Shown one piece after another: positions 39,089 through 58,565 of a DNA stretch of 58,638 nt (its first letter is position 1; the number at the start of each line of letters is the position of its first letter). Origin of the DNA: Pseudogulbenkiania ferrooxidans 2002 (GTDB taxonomy: Bacteria > Pseudomonadota > Gammaproteobacteria > Burkholderiales > Chromobacteriaceae); NCBI RefSeq assembly GCF_000174355.1, contig NZ_ACIS01000016.1:1-58638 (forward strand). Direction: 5' to 3'. The notes under the pieces were generated by a model. That model saw only the letters and a program-made list of their open reading frames with translations, was not told the origin of the DNA and searched no databases. Position numbers and translations under genes: made by a program.

Positions 39089-40397
39089 ACTGCGCAAGAG
39101 CGTGATCGGCTGGCTGGCCGCCTCCATGCTGCTTAGCGGCATGGCGCAGGCCGTGACCATCCAGCACTGGAACAGCGCCCAGGGCGCCCGCGTCTACTTC
39201 GTCGAGGCCCATGCCAACCCCATCGTCGACCTGCGCGTCGAGTTCGATGCCGGCAACCGGCGCGAAGACCCGGCCAAGCCCGGCGTCAGCGACATGACCG
39301 CCAGCCTGCTCGACGCTGGCACCGCCACGCGCAGCGAAGAACAATTGCGCGAAGCGCTGGCCGATACCGCCTCGTCGTTGTCGGCGTTCGCCGAGCTCGA
39401 GGGGGCCGGCATCACGCTGCGTACCCTGGCGCGTCCGGCGGTGCGCGAACAAGCGGTGGCGCTGGCGGCGGACGTGCTGGCCCGGCCGACCTTCCCCGCA
39501 GCCATCCTGGAGCGGGAAAAGGCGCGCACCATTGAAAACCTGCGCCAGGAAGAGAACGACGCCGGTTTCCTGGCGCAGCGCGAGCTGACCCGGCAGATTT
39601 ACCCGCAGCATCCCTACGGCATCAACGCCAGGGTATCCGCGGCATCGCTCAAATCGATCACTCGCGCCGACCTGCTGGCGTTCTGGCGCAGCCACTACCA
39701 GCCGCGTTACGCCGTGGTGTCGATTGTCGGCGACCTGAGCCGGGCGGAAGCAGAAAGGTTGGCCGAAGAACTGCTCGCCGGGCTCGCCAACCGCCCGGGC
39801 AGCCTGCCCGCCATGCCGCAGGTGGCATTACCGCCCGCCGGCAAGACGGTCAAGCTGACTCATCCCGGAACGCAGACCCATATGACGCTGGGCATGCCTG
39901 TCATCACCCGTGACGATCCGGATTACTTCCCGCTACTGGTCGGCAATTACGTCCTCGGTGGCGGTGGGTTCGATGCCCGGCTGATGAAGGAAGTGCGCGA
40001 CAAGCGCGGCCTCACCTATGGCGTCAGCAGCAACTTCAGCCCGTATCAGCGCGCTGGCGAATTCGCTATCGGGCTCTCCACCCGCAACGACCAGGCCGCG
40101 ACTGCCCTCAGGGTCACGCGTGACACGCTGCAACAGTTCATCGAGGAGGGGCCGAGCGCGGCCGAGCTGGAGCAGGCCAAGGCCAACATCATCGGAGGCT
40201 TCCCCTTGCGCTTCGATAGCAACGGCAAGCTGCTGGGCTATCTTGGCGTGATCGGTTTGTACCAGCTGCCGCTGACTTTCCTCGACGATTACGTGAAGCA
40301 CGTCGCGGCGGTCACGCCGGAACAGGTGCGTGATGCCTGGCGACGTCGCATCCACCCCGAGCAAATGGCGACGGTCATCGTCGGGCCGAATTCCTGA
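39078..40397 (+). CDS. M16 family peptidase-like protein lacking the HxxEH motif
   Basis: A 439-aa protein with a signal peptide (MSVKLRKSVIGWLAASMLLSGMAQA). The place of the zinc motif reads GVSDMTASLLDAGT, so catalysis is lost. The C-terminal half keeps the conserved RLMKEVRDKRGLTYGVSS region with the Arg and Tyr that orient substrate in M16 partners. It overlaps the active subunit gene by 11 nt and is translationally coupled. An exact uptake-motif copy lies at 39756-39767. It is divergent from ftsY. Confidence 0.92.
   Translation: MSVKLRKSVIGWLAASMLLSGMAQAVTIQHWNSAQGARVYFVEAHANPIVDLRVEFDAGNRREDPAKPGVSDMTASLLDAGTATRSEEQLREALADTASSLSAFAELEGAGITLRTLARPAVREQAVALAADVLARPTFPAAILEREKARTIENLRQEENDAGFLAQRELTRQIYPQHPYGINARVSAASLKSITRADLLAFWRSHYQPRYAVVSIVGDLSRAEAERLAEELLAGLANRPGSLPAMPQVALPPAGKTVKLTHPGTQTHMTLGMPVITRDDPDYFPLLVGNYVLGGGGFDARLMKEVRDKRGLTYGVSSNFSPYQRAGEFAIGLSTRNDQAATALRVTRDTLQQFIEEGPSAAELEQAKANIIGGFPLRFDSNGKLLGYLGVIGLYQLPLTFLDDYVKHVAAVTPEQVRDAWRRRIHPEQMATVIVGPNS
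39756..39767 (-). repeat. Candidate uptake motif, copy 7
   Basis: An exact reverse-complement copy (AGGTTGGCCGAA, then G) encoding R-L-A-E with AGG and TTG codons in the M16 partner gene. Confidence 0.75.
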
Positions 40398-40624
40398 CCG
40401 TTGCACCAACGTGGCTGCTCCCGCCTGAGCACGGCCGGGGCCGGGGGAGAGAGGTAGAGGCGCTGTGGGTGCCGCCGGCTGTGTCGATCGAGACCGGGAC
40501 CCAGTCCTTGCCGGTTGGCGATGTTGTCCCTTGATCGTCCACGCAGCGGTTAACTGATTAAAATTAAGGCGCCGAGCACCGGATCACGGTAAACTCTGCG
40601 CCTTGATTTTTTTACCGCTTTACC

Positions 40625-41538
<914 letters not shown>

Positions 41539-41570
41539 TGCGACACTAAGTGGCTGATGCGAAAAGAGAA

Positions 41571-41612
41571 GGGTCCGGTGGCAAATCATGCCGCCGGACC
41601 CTTCGGTTTTTT
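41571..41612 (+). terminator. Intrinsic terminator of the ferredoxin gene
   Basis: A 13-bp arm pair beginning GGGTCCGG / CCGGACCC with a short loop, followed by TTCGGTTTTTT. Confidence 0.9.
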
Positions 41613-41648
41613 ATTCGCAAGAAAATGCGGTTTTTTTCAAAAAAGGTG

Positions 41649-41675
41649 TTGACGGCCTTCGAGGCTGTCTATAAT
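41649..41675 (+). promoter_or_regulatory. Promoter of the tRNA-tuf operon
   Basis: TTGACG (41649-41654), 15 nt, TATAAT (41670-41675), then GGGTC about 6 nt on. Taking TAATAT as the -10 gives a spacing of 17 nt. Confidence 0.75.
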
Positions 41676-41691
41676 ATTCGGGTCTCTTTCA

Positions 41692-41776
41692 GGAGGGATT
41701 CCCGAGCGGTCAAAGGGATCAGACTGTAAATCTGACGGCTCTGCCTTCGAAGGTTCGAATCCTTCTCCCTCCACCA
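41692..41776 (+). tRNA. tRNA-Tyr (GUA)
   Basis: An 85-nt class II tRNA with a long variable arm. The acceptor pairs GGAGGGA with TCCCTCC, the anticodon is GTA in CTGTAAA, and CCA is encoded. Confidence 0.97.
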
Positions 41777-41831
41777 GAATACTTTTAAACGTCTTGGCGG
41801 CGTGTAGTAAAGTCGTCCGTGATCGTGATGG

Positions 41832-41905
41832 GCGGGTGTAGCTCAATGGTAGAGCAGAAGCCTTCCAAGCTTACGACGAGGGTTCGATTCCCTTCACCCG
41901 CTCCA
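41832..41905 (+). tRNA. tRNA-Gly (UCC)
   Basis: A 74-nt cloverleaf. The acceptor pairs GCGGGTG with CACCCGC, the anticodon is TCC in CTTCCAA, and CCA is encoded. Confidence 0.97.
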
Positions 41906-41927
41906 GACGTTATATGTCAGTTTTAGG

Positions 41928-42002
<75 letters not shown>

Positions 42003-42038
42003 CCCGCTTAATTTGTTTCGGATTCAGGAAATTTTGCC

Positions 42039-43229
42039 ATGGCTAAGGAAAAGTTTGCGCGGACTAAACCGCACGTAAACGTCGGCACCATCGGTCACGT
42101 TGACCATGGTAAAACTACGCTGACCGCCGCTATCACCACCATTCTGTCGAAGAAGTTCGGTGGCGAAGCCAAAGACTACTCCCAGATCGATAGCGCGCCG
42201 GAAGAAAAGGCTCGTGGTATTACCATCAATACCGCGCACGTAGAATACGAAACCGAAAACCGCCACTACGCCCACGTAGACTGCCCGGGCCACGCCGATT
42301 ATGTGAAGAACATGATCACTGGCGCTGCCCAGATGGATGGCGCGATCCTGGTGTGCTCGGCCGCTGACGGTCCGATGCCGCAAACCCGCGAACATATCCT
42401 GCTGTCCCGTCAGGTAGGTGTACCGTACATCATCGTCTACCTGAACAAGGCTGACCTGGTGGACGACGCCGAGCTGCTGGAACTGGTGGAAATGGAAGTG
42501 CGTGACCTGCTGTCGTCCTACGACTTCCCGGGTGACGACACCCCGATCATCATCGGCTCCGCTCGTCTGGCGCTGGAAGGCGACCAGTCCGAATACGGCG
42601 AACCGTCGATCTTCCGTCTGGCTGACGCGCTGGACAGCTACATCCCGACCCCGGAACGTGCTGTAGACAAGCCGTTCCTGCTGCCGATCGAAGACGTGTT
42701 CTCGATCTCCGGCCGTGGCACCGTGGTGACCGGTCGTGTTGAGCGCGGCATCGTCAAGGTCGGTGAAGAACTGGAAATCGTGGGCCTGAAGGCCACCGCC
42801 AAGACCACCTGCACCGGCGTGGAAATGTTCCGCAAGCTGCTGGACCAGGGTCAGGCTGGTGACAACGTTGGCGTGCTGCTGCGCGGCACCAAGCGTGAAG
42901 ACGTCGAGCGTGGTCAGGTTCTGGCCAAGCCGGGTTCGATCACCCCGCACACCAAGTTCTCTGCTTCGGTCTACGTACTGAGCAAAGAAGAAGGCGGCCG
43001 TCACACCCCGTTCTTCGCCAACTACCGTCCGCAGTTCTACTTCCGCACCACCGACGTGACCGGCGCTGTTAGCCTGGCCGAAGGCGTGGAAATGGTAATG
43101 CCGGGTGACAACGTGGAAATCACCGTGGAACTGATCGCTCCGATCGCCATGGAAGAAGGTCTGCGCTTCGCCATCCGCGAAGGAGGCCGTACCGTCGGCG
43201 CCGGCGTCGTTGCCAAGATCATTGCTTGA
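42039..43229 (+). CDS. tuf: Elongation factor Tu
   Basis: A 396-aa translational GTPase. Motifs are [26 protein letters not shown] and SARLALEG. It delivers aminoacyl-tRNA to the ribosome. Codon use is strongly biased, as expected for a top-expressed gene. It is cotranscribed with the upstream tRNAs and the downstream tRNA-Trp, as in the tufB operon. A second tuf begins at the right edge of the window. Confidence 0.99.
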   Translation: MAKEKFARTKPHVNVGTIGHVDHGKTTLTAAITTILSKKFGGEAKDYSQIDSAPEEKARGITINTAHVEYETENRHYAHVDCPGHADYVKNMITGAAQMDGAILVCSAADGPMPQTREHILLSRQVGVPYIIVYLNKADLVDDAELLELVEMEVRDLLSSYDFPGDDTPIIIGSARLALEGDQSEYGEPSIFRLADALDSYIPTPERAVDKPFLLPIEDVFSISGRGTVVTGRVERGIVKVGEELEIVGLKATAKTTCTGVEMFRKLLDQGQAGDNVGVLLRGTKREDVERGQVLAKPGSITPHTKFSASVYVLSKEEGGRHTPFFANYRPQFYFRTTDVTGAVSLAEGVEMVMPGDNVEITVELIAPIAMEEGLRFAIREGGRTVGAGVVAKIIA

Positions 43230-43243
43230 TCTGAAAAGGTTTT

Positions 43244-43319
43244 AGGCCAGTAGCTCAATTGGTAGAGTATCGGTCTCCAAAACCGAGGGTTGGGGGTTCG
43301 AGACCCTCCTGGCCTGCCA
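43244..43319 (+). tRNA. tRNA-Trp (CCA)
   Basis: A 76-nt cloverleaf. The acceptor pairs AGGCCAG with CTGGCCT, the anticodon is CCA in CTCCAAA, and the terminal CCA is encoded. It lies between tuf and secE, as in many proteobacteria. Confidence 0.97.
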
Positions 43320-43322
43320 ATT

Positions 43323-43358
43323 AAGACCAGCCGGCGCTTGCGCGCCGGTTGGTCTTTT
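43323..43358 (+). terminator. Intrinsic terminator after tRNA-Trp
   Basis: A 15-bp stem, AAGACCAGCCGGCGC with GCGCCGGTTGGTCTT (one G-T pair), then TT. It separates the tRNA-tuf unit from secE-nusG. Confidence 0.85.
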
Positions 43359-43387
43359 GTCGCATTCACGCAGAGAAAATCCCGCAC

Positions 43388-43741
43388 ATGGAAATGCAAG
43401 ACAAAATCAAGCTGGCACTGGCAGGGCTGATCGTCGCTGTCGGTATTGTTGGCTTTTACATGATTCCGGAAACCCAGGGTGTGCTGCGGGTGCTGGCCTT
43501 TGTGGTCAGTCTGGCTGCGGCGGCTGCCGTGGTGTGGACTTCGGCGACAGGTAAGGCCTTCGTCGGCTACGCGCAGGAGTCGGTGGCGGAAGGTCGCAAG
43601 GTGGTATGGCCGACACGTAAGGAGGCCCTGCAGATGACGGGCCTGGTGTTCGTGTTCGTATTGATCCTGGCGTTATTCATGTGGCTGGTCGACTCGGGGT
43701 TGTCCTGGCTGTTCTATGACGTGCTTCTCGGTCGAGGTTAA
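43388..43741 (+). CDS. secE: Preprotein translocase subunit SecE
   Basis: A 117-aa protein; the ATG at 43388 gives [13 protein letters not shown]. Three membrane helices are visible, the longer three-helix form found in E. coli. The conserved cytoplasmic hinge [17 protein letters not shown] precedes the last helix, which clamps SecY. It starts the secE-nusG operon, with nusG 2 nt after its stop. Confidence 0.96.
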   Translation: MEMQDKIKLALAGLIVAVGIVGFYMIPETQGVLRVLAFVVSLAAAAAVVWTSATGKAFVGYAQESVAEGRKVVWPTRKEALQMTGLVFVFVLILALFMWLVDSGLSWLFYDVLLGRG

Positions 43742-43743
43742 TA

Positions 43744-44277
43744 ATGGCTAAGCGTTGGTATGTGGTGCATGCCTATTCGGGTTTTGAAAAGAGCGTGCAG
43801 AAGGCGCTGCGAGAGCGTATCGAGCGCTCCGAGGTAGCTGACCTGTTCGGTCAGGTGCTGGTGCCGGTAGAGGAAGTGGTTGACGTCAAGAATGGCCGCA
43901 AGTCCATCTCGGAGCGCAAATTCTTCCCTGGCTACGTGCTGGTCGAAATGGAAATGACCGATGAAACCTGGCATCTGGTGAAGAGCACGCCGAAAGTCAC
44001 TGGCTTCGTTGGTGGTACTGCCAATCGCCCGGCTCCGATTTCCAAGAAGGAAGTCGAGTCGATCATGCAGCAAATGCAGGAAGGCGTGGAAAAGCCGAAG
44101 CCGAAGGTGTTGTTCGAGGTCGGCGAGAGGGTGCGAGTCATCGATGGGCCGTTCAACGACTTCAATGGTTCGGTCGATGAGGTGAACTACGAGCGCAACA
44201 AGATTCGCGTGTCGGTGCAGATCTTCGGACGTGAAACGCCGGTTGAGCTGGATTTCAACCAAGTAGAGAAGCTGTAA
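43744..44277 (+). CDS. nusG: Transcription termination/antitermination factor NusG
   Basis: A 177-aa protein. The NGN domain starts [20 protein letters not shown], and the KOW domain holds [26 protein letters not shown] near 125-150. It binds RNA polymerase and couples to Rho or ribosomal S10. It is in the secE-nusG operon. Confidence 0.98.
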   Translation: MAKRWYVVHAYSGFEKSVQKALRERIERSEVADLFGQVLVPVEEVVDVKNGRKSISERKFFPGYVLVEMEMTDETWHLVKSTPKVTGFVGGTANRPAPISKKEVESIMQQMQEGVEKPKPKVLFEVGERVRVIDGPFNDFNGSVDEVNYERNKIRVSVQIFGRETPVELDFNQVEKL

Positions 44278-44283
44278 TTCTGC

Positions 44284-44312
44284 TTGGCAGTTTGTTGGAG
44301 GGTATGTATAAT
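44284..44312 (+). promoter_or_regulatory. Strong promoter of rplKAJL-rpoBC
   Basis: TTGGCA, 17 nt, TATAAT with an extended TG before the -10. It lies 65 nt before rplK. Confidence 0.9.
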
Positions 44313-44376
44313 CATGCCCTTTCGTCTGGGAAGCGGGCGCCTTGCCTGCGTTACTACCCGTATTAGGAGCTAAATC

Positions 44377-44808
44377 GTGGCAAAGAAGATTGTCGGCTAT
44401 ATCAAGCTGCAAGTGCCCGCTGGTAAAGCCAACCCGTCGCCGCCGATCGGTCCGGCGCTGGGTCAGCGTGGTCTGAACATCATGGAATTCTGCAAGGCGT
44501 TCAACGCCCAGACTCAAGGCGTCGAGCCGGGTCTGCCGATTCCGGTGGTGATCACCGCCTACGCGGATAAGTCCTTCACCTTCGTGATGAAGACTCCGCC
44601 GGCAACCATCCTGCTGAAGAAGGCCGCTGGTATCCAGAAGGGTAGCCCGAAGCCGCATACCGACAAGGTGGGTACCGTTACTCGCGCCCAGCTGGAAGAG
44701 ATCGCCAAGACCAAGTCCCCGGACCTGACCGCTGCCGATCTGGATGCTGCCGTGCGCACCATCGCCGGTTCCGCTCGTTCCATGGGTCTGAAAGTGGAGG
44801 GTGTGTAA
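44377..44808 (+). CDS. rplK: 50S ribosomal protein L11
   Basis: A 143-aa protein with a GTG start preceded by AGGAGC. The proline-rich N-terminal motif [20 protein letters not shown] and the C-terminal rRNA-binding domain are intact. L11 is part of the GTPase-associated centre. It overlaps rplA by one base (TAATG). Confidence 0.98.
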   Translation: MAKKIVGYIKLQVPAGKANPSPPIGPALGQRGLNIMEFCKAFNAQTQGVEPGLPIPVVITAYADKSFTFVMKTPPATILLKKAAGIQKGSPKPHTDKVGTVTRAQLEEIAKTKSPDLTAADLDAAVRTIAGSARSMGLKVEGV

Positions 44809-45503
44809 TGGCTAAGGTTTCCAAGCGCCTGAAGGCTCTGAATGCCAAGATCGACGCCAACAAGCTGTACGCTGTTGACGAAGCTCTGTCGCTGGTAAAA
44901 GAAGCGGCTACCGCCAAGTTCGACGAGTCGATCGACATCGCCGTGAACCTGGGTGTGGACCCGCGTAAATCCGACCAGGTCGTGCGCGGCTCCGTAGTGC
45001 TGCCGCGCGGTACCGGTAAGTCGGTGCGTGTTGCCGTGTTTGCTCAAGGCGCCAACGCCGAAGCCGCCAAGGCTGCGGGTGCTGAAATCGTCGGTTTCGA
45101 CGATCTGGCCGAGCAAATCAAGGCTGGTCAGCTGGACTTCGACGTTGTTATCGCTTCTCCGGATGCGATGCGCGTCGTCGGTCAACTGGGCCAGATCCTC
45201 GGTCCGCGCGGCCTGATGCCGAACCCGAAGGTGGGTACCGTGACCCCGAACGTTGCCGAAGCCGTGAAGAACGCCAAGGCCGGTCAGGTTCAGTACCGTA
45301 CCGACAAGGCAGGTATCATTCACGCTACCATCGGCCGTGCTTCCTTCGAAGCCGAAGCCCTGCGTGAAAACCTGTCCGCTCTGGTCGACGCCCTGGTGAA
45401 AGCCAAGCCGGCTGCTTCCAAGGGCCTGTACCTGCGGAAAATCGCCGTATCCAGCACCATGGGTGTTGGTGTGCGCGTAGATACCAGCACCGTCAACGCT
45501 TAA
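44808..45503 (+). CDS. rplA: 50S ribosomal protein L1
   Basis: A 231-aa protein. Typical motifs are [40 protein letters not shown] and the C-terminal [10 protein letters not shown]. It binds the 23S rRNA stalk and usually represses its own operon. The spacer to rplJ is unusually long (322 nt) and holds a hairpin, the L10 leader and a tRNA. Confidence 0.98.
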   Translation: MAKVSKRLKALNAKIDANKLYAVDEALSLVKEAATAKFDESIDIAVNLGVDPRKSDQVVRGSVVLPRGTGKSVRVAVFAQGANAEAAKAAGAEIVGFDDLAEQIKAGQLDFDVVIASPDAMRVVGQLGQILGPRGLMPNPKVGTVTPNVAEAVKNAKAGQVQYRTDKAGIIHATIGRASFEAEALRENLSALVDALVKAKPAASKGLYLRKIAVSSTMGVGVRVDTSTVNA

Positions 45504-45545
45504 TGCGATGGTGCGGCAAACCTCCGGGTTTGCCATGACTTTGGG

Positions 45546-45568
45546 CCGGCGGGCGTTTCGCCCGCCGG
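45546..45568 (+). other. GC hairpin after rplA
   Basis: A perfect 10-bp stem, CCGGCGGGCG / CGCCCGCCGG, with a TTT loop and no T-tract. It is a possible RNA-processing site or pause. Confidence 0.5.
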
Positions 45569-45573
45569 ATTGT

Positions 45574-45630
45574 CAAAGACCGTAGGAGCCGCAAGGCTTA
45601 ATCGTCGCAAGACATCCTGCGCAGACGGTG
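45574..45630 (+). promoter_or_regulatory. L10 (rplJL) autoregulatory leader
   Basis: GACCGTAGGAG, GCCGCAAGGCTTAAT and CCTGCGCAGACGGTG match the conserved L10-leader core (ACCGT/ACGGT closing pairs and a kink-turn side). It normally binds L10(L12)4 to control rplJ. Here a tRNA gene lies between it and rplJ. Confidence 0.75.
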
Positions 45631-45664
45631 TGCCCGAGTAGAAGGCTGTCAAAACGTCTTACGG

Positions 45665-45739
<75 letters not shown>

Positions 45740-45825
45740 TCAGATAGTTCTGCTGTGTCTCCTGAACAGGTCGCCGCTGCAAAGCGGAGCGGTTCGCCGC
45801 TTCATTTCAGACTAGGAGCTAGACC

Positions 45826-46323
45826 TTGAGTCTCAATCTTGAAGATAAAAAGGCGGTAGTGGCCGAAGTATCTGCCCAACTGGTAGATGCCCAGACCCTC
45901 GTTATCGCCGAATATCGTGGCATCGAGGTTGGTAGCATGACCCAACTCCGTGCGAAAGCACGTGAGAACGGTGTGTATCTGCGCGTTCTGAAGAACACGC
46001 TGGTGCGTCGCGCCGTGGCCGACACCGCCTTCGCGGGCCTGGCTGACCAGATGGTCGGTCCGCTCGTATACGGTATCTCGGCTGACCCGGTTGCTGCTGC
46101 CAAGGTGCTGCAACAGTTCGCCAAGCAAGATGACAAAATCGTCATCAAGGCAGGTTCTTACGATGGCAAGGTGCTGGACGCCGCTCAGGTAGCTGAGCTG
46201 GCCTCGATCCCGAGCCGCGAAGAACTGCTCAGCAAGCTTCTCTACGTTCTGCAAGCTCCGATGGCCGGCTTCGCCCGCGGCCTGGCAGCCCTTGCCGAGA
46301 AGAAGCAAGCCGAGGCGGCTTAA
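45826..46323 (+). CDS. rplJ: 50S ribosomal protein L10
   Basis: A 165-aa protein with a TTG start preceded by AGGAGC. N-terminal [19 protein letters not shown] and [31 protein letters not shown] are typical. The C-terminal helix that carries the L7/L12 dimers is present. Its autoregulatory leader is split from it by tRNA-Thr. Confidence 0.97.
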   Translation: MSLNLEDKKAVVAEVSAQLVDAQTLVIAEYRGIEVGSMTQLRAKARENGVYLRVLKNTLVRRAVADTAFAGLADQMVGPLVYGISADPVAAAKVLQQFAKQDDKIVIKAGSYDGKVLDAAQVAELASIPSREELLSKLLYVLQAPMAGFARGLAALAEKKQAEAA

Positions 46324-46359
46324 TCAATCTGACTTATTCCGAATTCAGGAGAATTTCAC

Positions 46360-46731
46360 ATGGCAATTACCAAAGAAGACATCCTCGAGGCCGTTGGCGC
46401 CCTGACCGTTATGGAACTGAACGACCTGGTTAAGGCGTTCGAAGAGAAGTTCGGCGTTTCCGCTGCTGCCGTTGCCGTTGCCGGCCCGGCTGCTGGTGGC
46501 GCTGCCGCTGCTGAAGAGAAGACCGAATTCGACGTGATCCTGTCCGCTGCTGGCGATAACAAGGTCAACGTGATCAAGGTTGTACGTGCTATCACCGGTC
46601 TGGGCCTGAAAGAAGCCAAGGATCTGGTAGACGGCGCTCCGAAGGCTGTGAAGGAAGGCGTATCCAAGGCTGAAGCCGAAGAAGTGCTGAAGCAGCTGAC
46701 CGAAGCCGGTGCTAAGGCTGAAGTGAAGTAA
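46360..46731 (+). CDS. rplL: 50S ribosomal protein L7/L12
   Basis: A 123-aa acidic stalk protein. The N-terminal dimerisation domain is at about 1-35. An Ala/Val/Gly hinge follows ([20 protein letters not shown]). The C-terminal domain has [26 protein letters not shown]. It recruits translational GTPases. Confidence 0.99.
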   Translation: MAITKEDILEAVGALTVMELNDLVKAFEEKFGVSAAAVAVAGPAAGGAAAAEEKTEFDVILSAAGDNKVNVIKVVRAITGLGLKEAKDLVDGAPKAVKEGVSKAEAEEVLKQLTEAGAKAEVK

Positions 46732-46754
46732 TCTTCCTGACCGGAAGATGAGTG

Positions 46755-46780
46755 AGGCTGGCGGAGAAATCCGCCAGCCT
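46755..46780 (+). terminator. rplL-rpoB attenuator-like hairpin
   Basis: A perfect 11-bp stem, AGGCTGGCGGA / TCCGCCAGCCT, with a GAAA loop and only TATT after it. It is the position of the partial terminator and RNase III site in the E. coli operon. Confidence 0.7.
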
Positions 46781-46888
46781 TATTGCGCTTGTGATTGGCC
46801 GACACGAAGAAAGTAAAAGCCAGCAATCAATGCGTGCGTGGCTGCTGACTTTTGATTTCTTGCGCCACCCCATCTCGATGGAGACTCT

Positions 46889-51064
<4,176 letters not shown>

Positions 51065-51073
51065 TTAGGATTG

Positions 51074-51105
51074 CCGCGCTTCGGCCAACCTTGGCCGAAG
51101 CGCGG
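51074..51105 (+). repeat. Inverted pair of the uptake motif forming a hairpin between rpoB and rpoC
   Basis: CCGCGCTTCGGCCAA / TTGGCCGAAGCGCGG are perfect 15-bp arms only 2 nt apart. The exact 12-mer (copy 8) is 51080-51091 and the second arm is its 10-bp core reversed. No T-tract follows, as needed inside an operon. Confidence 0.88.
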
Positions 51106-51124
51106 TCTCCTGACTGGAGACGCA

Positions 51125-55318
<4,194 letters not shown>

Positions 55319-55347
55319 ACGCCTGCTGTTGCTGAAGTGTTGAAAAA

Positions 55348-55390
55348 ACGCTGTCCTTTCAACGGTTAACGTTGGGAGGCAGCGTCTTTT
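55348..55390 (+). terminator. Probable rpoC terminator
   Basis: An outer stem ACGCTG / CAGCGT, with an inner hairpin CAACG / CGTTG in the loop, is followed by CTTTT. It lies just before the rpsL promoter. Confidence 0.65.
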
Positions 55391-55392
55391 CA

Positions 55393-55422
55393 TTGACGCT
55401 GTAAGACTGCTTAAAATATAAT
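55393..55422 (+). promoter_or_regulatory. Promoter of the str operon (rpsL-rpsG-fusA-tuf)
   Basis: TTGACG, 18 nt, TATAAT, 57 nt before the rpsL start. Confidence 0.85.
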
Positions 55423-55479
55423 CCTCCGTCCTTCTGGGCGGCATGTTGCCGTCCATGACTCAACAAGGAACTGATAGTA

Positions 55480-55851
55480 ATGCCAACCATCAACCAACTC
55501 GTGCGCAAAGGCCGCCTCGCTGAACAAGCGAAGAGCAAGGTGCCGGCGCTGGAGGCCTGCCCGCAGAAGCGCGGTGTGTGCACCCGTGTTTACACCACGA
55601 CCCCGAAAAAGCCGAACTCCGCACTGCGTAAAGTGTGCAAGGTTCGTCTGACCAACGGTTTCGAAGTGATTTCCTACATCGGTGGTGAAGGCCACAACCT
55701 GCAGGAACACTCCGTGGTGCTGATCCGTGGCGGTCGTGTAAAAGACTTGCCGGGTGTGCGTTACCACACCGTTCGCGGTTCGCTGGATACCGCTGGCGTG
55801 AAAGACCGTAAGCAGTCCCGTTCCAAGTACGGTGCCAAGCGTCCTAAGTAA
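55480..55851 (+). CDS. rpsL: 30S ribosomal protein S12
   Basis: A 123-aa protein starting [12 protein letters not shown]. The decoding-site loops [13 protein letters not shown] and [13 protein letters not shown] keep lysines at both streptomycin-resistance positions, so the sequence is of the sensitive type. Confidence 0.99.
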   Translation: MPTINQLVRKGRLAEQAKSKVPALEACPQKRGVCTRVYTTTPKKPNSALRKVCKVRLTNGFEVISYIGGEGHNLQEHSVVLIRGGRVKDLPGVRYHTVRGSLDTAGVKDRKQSRSKYGAKRPK

Positions 55852-55958
55852 GTCGCTAGCCTCGGAACGTGAACGGCGGTGACATACCGTCGAGTAAGTG
55901 GTTGCTCCACTGGGCGCCATGAGCTTCAAGCTCAACTGAATTGATTTAAGGAATTACC

Positions 55959-56429
55959 ATGCCAAGACGCAGAGAAGTCCCCAAGCGCGAAATCCTGCCG
56001 GATCCGAAGTTCGGTAGCCAGGATCTCTCCAAATTCATGAACGTCGTGATGATTGACGGCAAGAAATCCGTTGCAGAGCGCATTATCTACGGCGCGCTGG
56101 ACCAGATTGAAAAGAAAACCGGCAAGAATGCCATTGAAGTGTTCAATACCGCACTGTCCAATGCCAAGCCGGTTGTCGAAGTGAAGAGCCGCCGCGTAGG
56201 TGGTGCAAACTATCAGGTTCCAGTTGAGGTGCGTCCGGCACGCCGTATGGCGCTCGCTATGCGCTGGTTGCGCGATGCAGCCCGCAAGCGCGGTGAAAAA
56301 TCCATGGACCTGCGTCTGGCCGGTGAACTGATCGACGCGGCCGAAGGCCGTGGCGGCGCCATGAAGAAGCGTGAAGAAGTTCACCGCATGGCCGAAGCCA
56401 ACAAGGCGTTCTCGCACTTCCGTTTCTAA
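55959..56429 (+). CDS. rpsG: 30S ribosomal protein S7
   Basis: A 156-aa protein starting [18 protein letters not shown]. The 16S rRNA-binding core [24 protein letters not shown] is typical. It nucleates 30S head assembly and is usually the translational repressor of the str operon. Confidence 0.99.
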   Translation: MPRRREVPKREILPDPKFGSQDLSKFMNVVMIDGKKSVAERIIYGALDQIEKKTGKNAIEVFNTALSNAKPVVEVKSRRVGGANYQVPVEVRPARRMALAMRWLRDAARKRGEKSMDLRLAGELIDAAEGRGGAMKKREEVHRMAEANKAFSHFRF

Positions 56430-56456
56430 GTTAAACCCACCGAGAAGGTTTTGGCC

Positions 56457-58556
56457 GTGGCTAGGAAAACTCCTATCGAGCGCTACCGTAACATTGGTAT
56501 CAGCGCTCACATTGACGCCGGTAAGACCACTACTACCGAGCGTATTCTGTTTTACACCGGTGTGAACCACAAGATTGGTGAAGTTCACGACGGCGCCGCC
56601 ACCATGGACTGGATGGAGCAAGAGCAGGAGCGTGGTATCACCATTACCTCCGCCGCTACCACCACGTTCTGGAAGGGTATGGGCCTGCAGTATCCGGAGC
56701 ACCGCTTCAACATCATCGACACCCCGGGACACGTGGACTTTACCATCGAGGTAGAGCGTTCCATGCGTGTGCTGGACGGCGCCGTGATGGTTTACTGCGC
56801 GGTGGGCGGTGTGCAGCCGCAGTCGGAAACCGTATGGCGTCAGGCCAACAAGTACCAGGTTCCGCGTATCGCCTTCGTGAACAAGATGGACCGTCAGGGT
56901 GCCAACTTTTTCCGTGCCGTAGAACAGGTGAAAACCCGTCTGCGCGGCAACCCGGTGCCTATCGTAGTGCCGATCGGTGCCGAAGATGGCTTCGAGGGTG
57001 TGGTTGACCTCTTGAAGATGAAAGCCATCATCTGGGACGAAGCGTCCCAGGGCATGAAGTTCGAATACGGTGAGATCCCGGCCGACTTGGTTTCCGTAGC
57101 CGAAGAGTGGCGCGAGAAGATGGTTGAAGCTGCTGCTGAAGTCAGCGACGAGATGATGGACAAGTACTTGGGCGGCGAGACGCTGACCGAGGAAGAAATC
57201 GTCGACGGCCTGCGTCAGCGTACCCTGCGCTGCGAAATCCAGCCGATGCTGTGCGGTTCCGCGTTCAAGAACAAGGGTGTGCAGCGCATGCTGGATGCCG
57301 TGATCGATCTGCTGCCGAGCCCGCTGGACGTTCCGCCGGTGCCGGGTGAGCTGGACGACGGCACCCCGACCACCCGCAAGGCCTCCGACGACGAGCACTT
57401 CTCGGCACTGGCATTCAAGCTGATGAACGACCCGTACGTCGGTCAGCTGACTTTCTTCCGCGTCTACTCGGGCGTGGTGAAGTCCGGCGACACCGTGCTG
57501 AACACGGTCAAGGGCAAGAAAGAGCGTATCGGTCGTATCGTGCAGATGCACGCCAACGACCGTAAAGAGATCGAAGAAGTTCGCGCTGGCGACATCGCCG
57601 CTGCCATCGGTCTGAAAGAAGTCACCACCGGCGAAACCCTGTGCTCGCTTGATGCTCCGCTGATTCTGGAACGCATGGAATTCCCGGACCCGGTGATTCA
57701 CGTTGCCGTTGAGCCGAAGACCAAGGCCGACCAGGAAAAGATGGGTGTTGCCCTGAACCGCCTGGCCAAGGAAGACCCGTCGTTCCGCGTGCGTACCGAC
57801 GAAGAATCGGGCCAGACCATTATTTCCGGTATGGGTGAGCTGCACCTGGAAATTCTGGTTGACCGCATGAAGCGCGAATTTGGCGTGGAAGCCAACGTCG
57901 GTGCCCCGCAGGTGGCCTACCGTGAAACCATCACCAAGACTGTTACTGACGTGCAGGGTAAGCATGCCAAGCAGTCTGGTGGTAAGGGTCAGTACGGTGA
58001 TTGTACGATCACTCTGGAACCGTCCGGCGAAGGTCAGGGCTACAAGTTCATCGACGAGATCAAGGGTGGTGTGATTCCTCGCGAATTCATTCCTTCCGTT
58101 GACAAGGGTATCCGTAACTCGCTGAACAACGGTATTTTGGCTGGGTTCCCGGTGGTTGACGTGACTGTACGTCTGACTTTCGGTTCCTACCACGATGTCG
58201 ACTCTTCGCAGATCGCCTTCGAACTGGCTGGTTCTATTGCATTCAAGGAAGCCATGCGCCGTGCCGGTCCGTGCATCCTCGAGCCGATGATGGCCGTGGA
58301 AGTGGAAACGCCGGAAGAGTACATGGGCGACGTGATGGGCGACCTGAACCGTCGTCGTGGCATCGTTCAGGGTATGGATGACGACGGCCTGGGTGGCAAG
58401 AAGATCAAGGCTGAAGTACCGCTGGCCGAGATGTTCGGTTACTCGACCGACCTGCGTTCGGCAACCCAGGGTCGTGCTACGTACTCCATGGAGTTCAAGC
58501 ACTACTCCGAGGCGCCGAAGCACGTCGCTGATACCGTCATGAACGCCAAGAAGTAA
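56457..58556 (+). CDS. fusA: Elongation factor G
   Basis: A 699-aa translocase GTPase. I chose the GTG at 56457, preceded by GAGAAGG at a good distance; the TTG two codons earlier is too close to it. The G-domain motifs are [17 protein letters not shown] and NKMD. Domains II-V follow, ending in the domain V region. It drives translocation and, with RRF, ribosome recycling. A hairpin made of the uptake motif follows. Confidence 0.98.
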   Translation: MARKTPIERYRNIGISAHIDAGKTTTTERILFYTGVNHKIGEVHDGAATMDWMEQEQERGITITSAATTTFWKGMGLQYPEHRFNIIDTPGHVDFTIEVERSMRVLDGAVMVYCAVGGVQPQSETVWRQANKYQVPRIAFVNKMDRQGANFFRAVEQVKTRLRGNPVPIVVPIGAEDGFEGVVDLLKMKAIIWDEASQGMKFEYGEIPADLVSVAEEWREKMVEAAAEVSDEMMDKYLGGETLTEEEIVDGLRQRTLRCEIQPMLCGSAFKNKGVQRMLDAVIDLLPSPLDVPPVPGELDDGTPTTRKASDDEHFSALAFKLMNDPYVGQLTFFRVYSGVVKSGDTVLNTVKGKKERIGRIVQMHANDRKEIEEVRAGDIAAAIGLKEVTTGETLCSLDAPLILERMEFPDPVIHVAVEPKTKADQEKMGVALNRLAKEDPSFRVRTDEESGQTIISGMGELHLEILVDRMKREFGVEANVGAPQVAYRETITKTVTDVQGKHAKQSGGKGQYGDCTITLEPSGEGQGYKFIDEIKGGVIPREFIPSVDKGIRNSLNNGILAGFPVVDVTVRLTFGSYHDVDSSQIAFELAGSIAFKEAMRRAGPCILEPMMAVEVETPEEYMGDVMGDLNRRRGIVQGMDDDGLGGKKIKAEVPLAEMFGYSTDLRSATQGRATYSMEFKHYSEAPKHVADTVMNAKK

Positions 58557-58565
58557 TGCGCGCTG

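Noticed and set aside
51074-51105. Rho-independent terminator after rpoB
   Set aside because: The stem is perfect but no T-tract follows on either strand, and rpoC must be read through. It is listed as a repeat hairpin instead.
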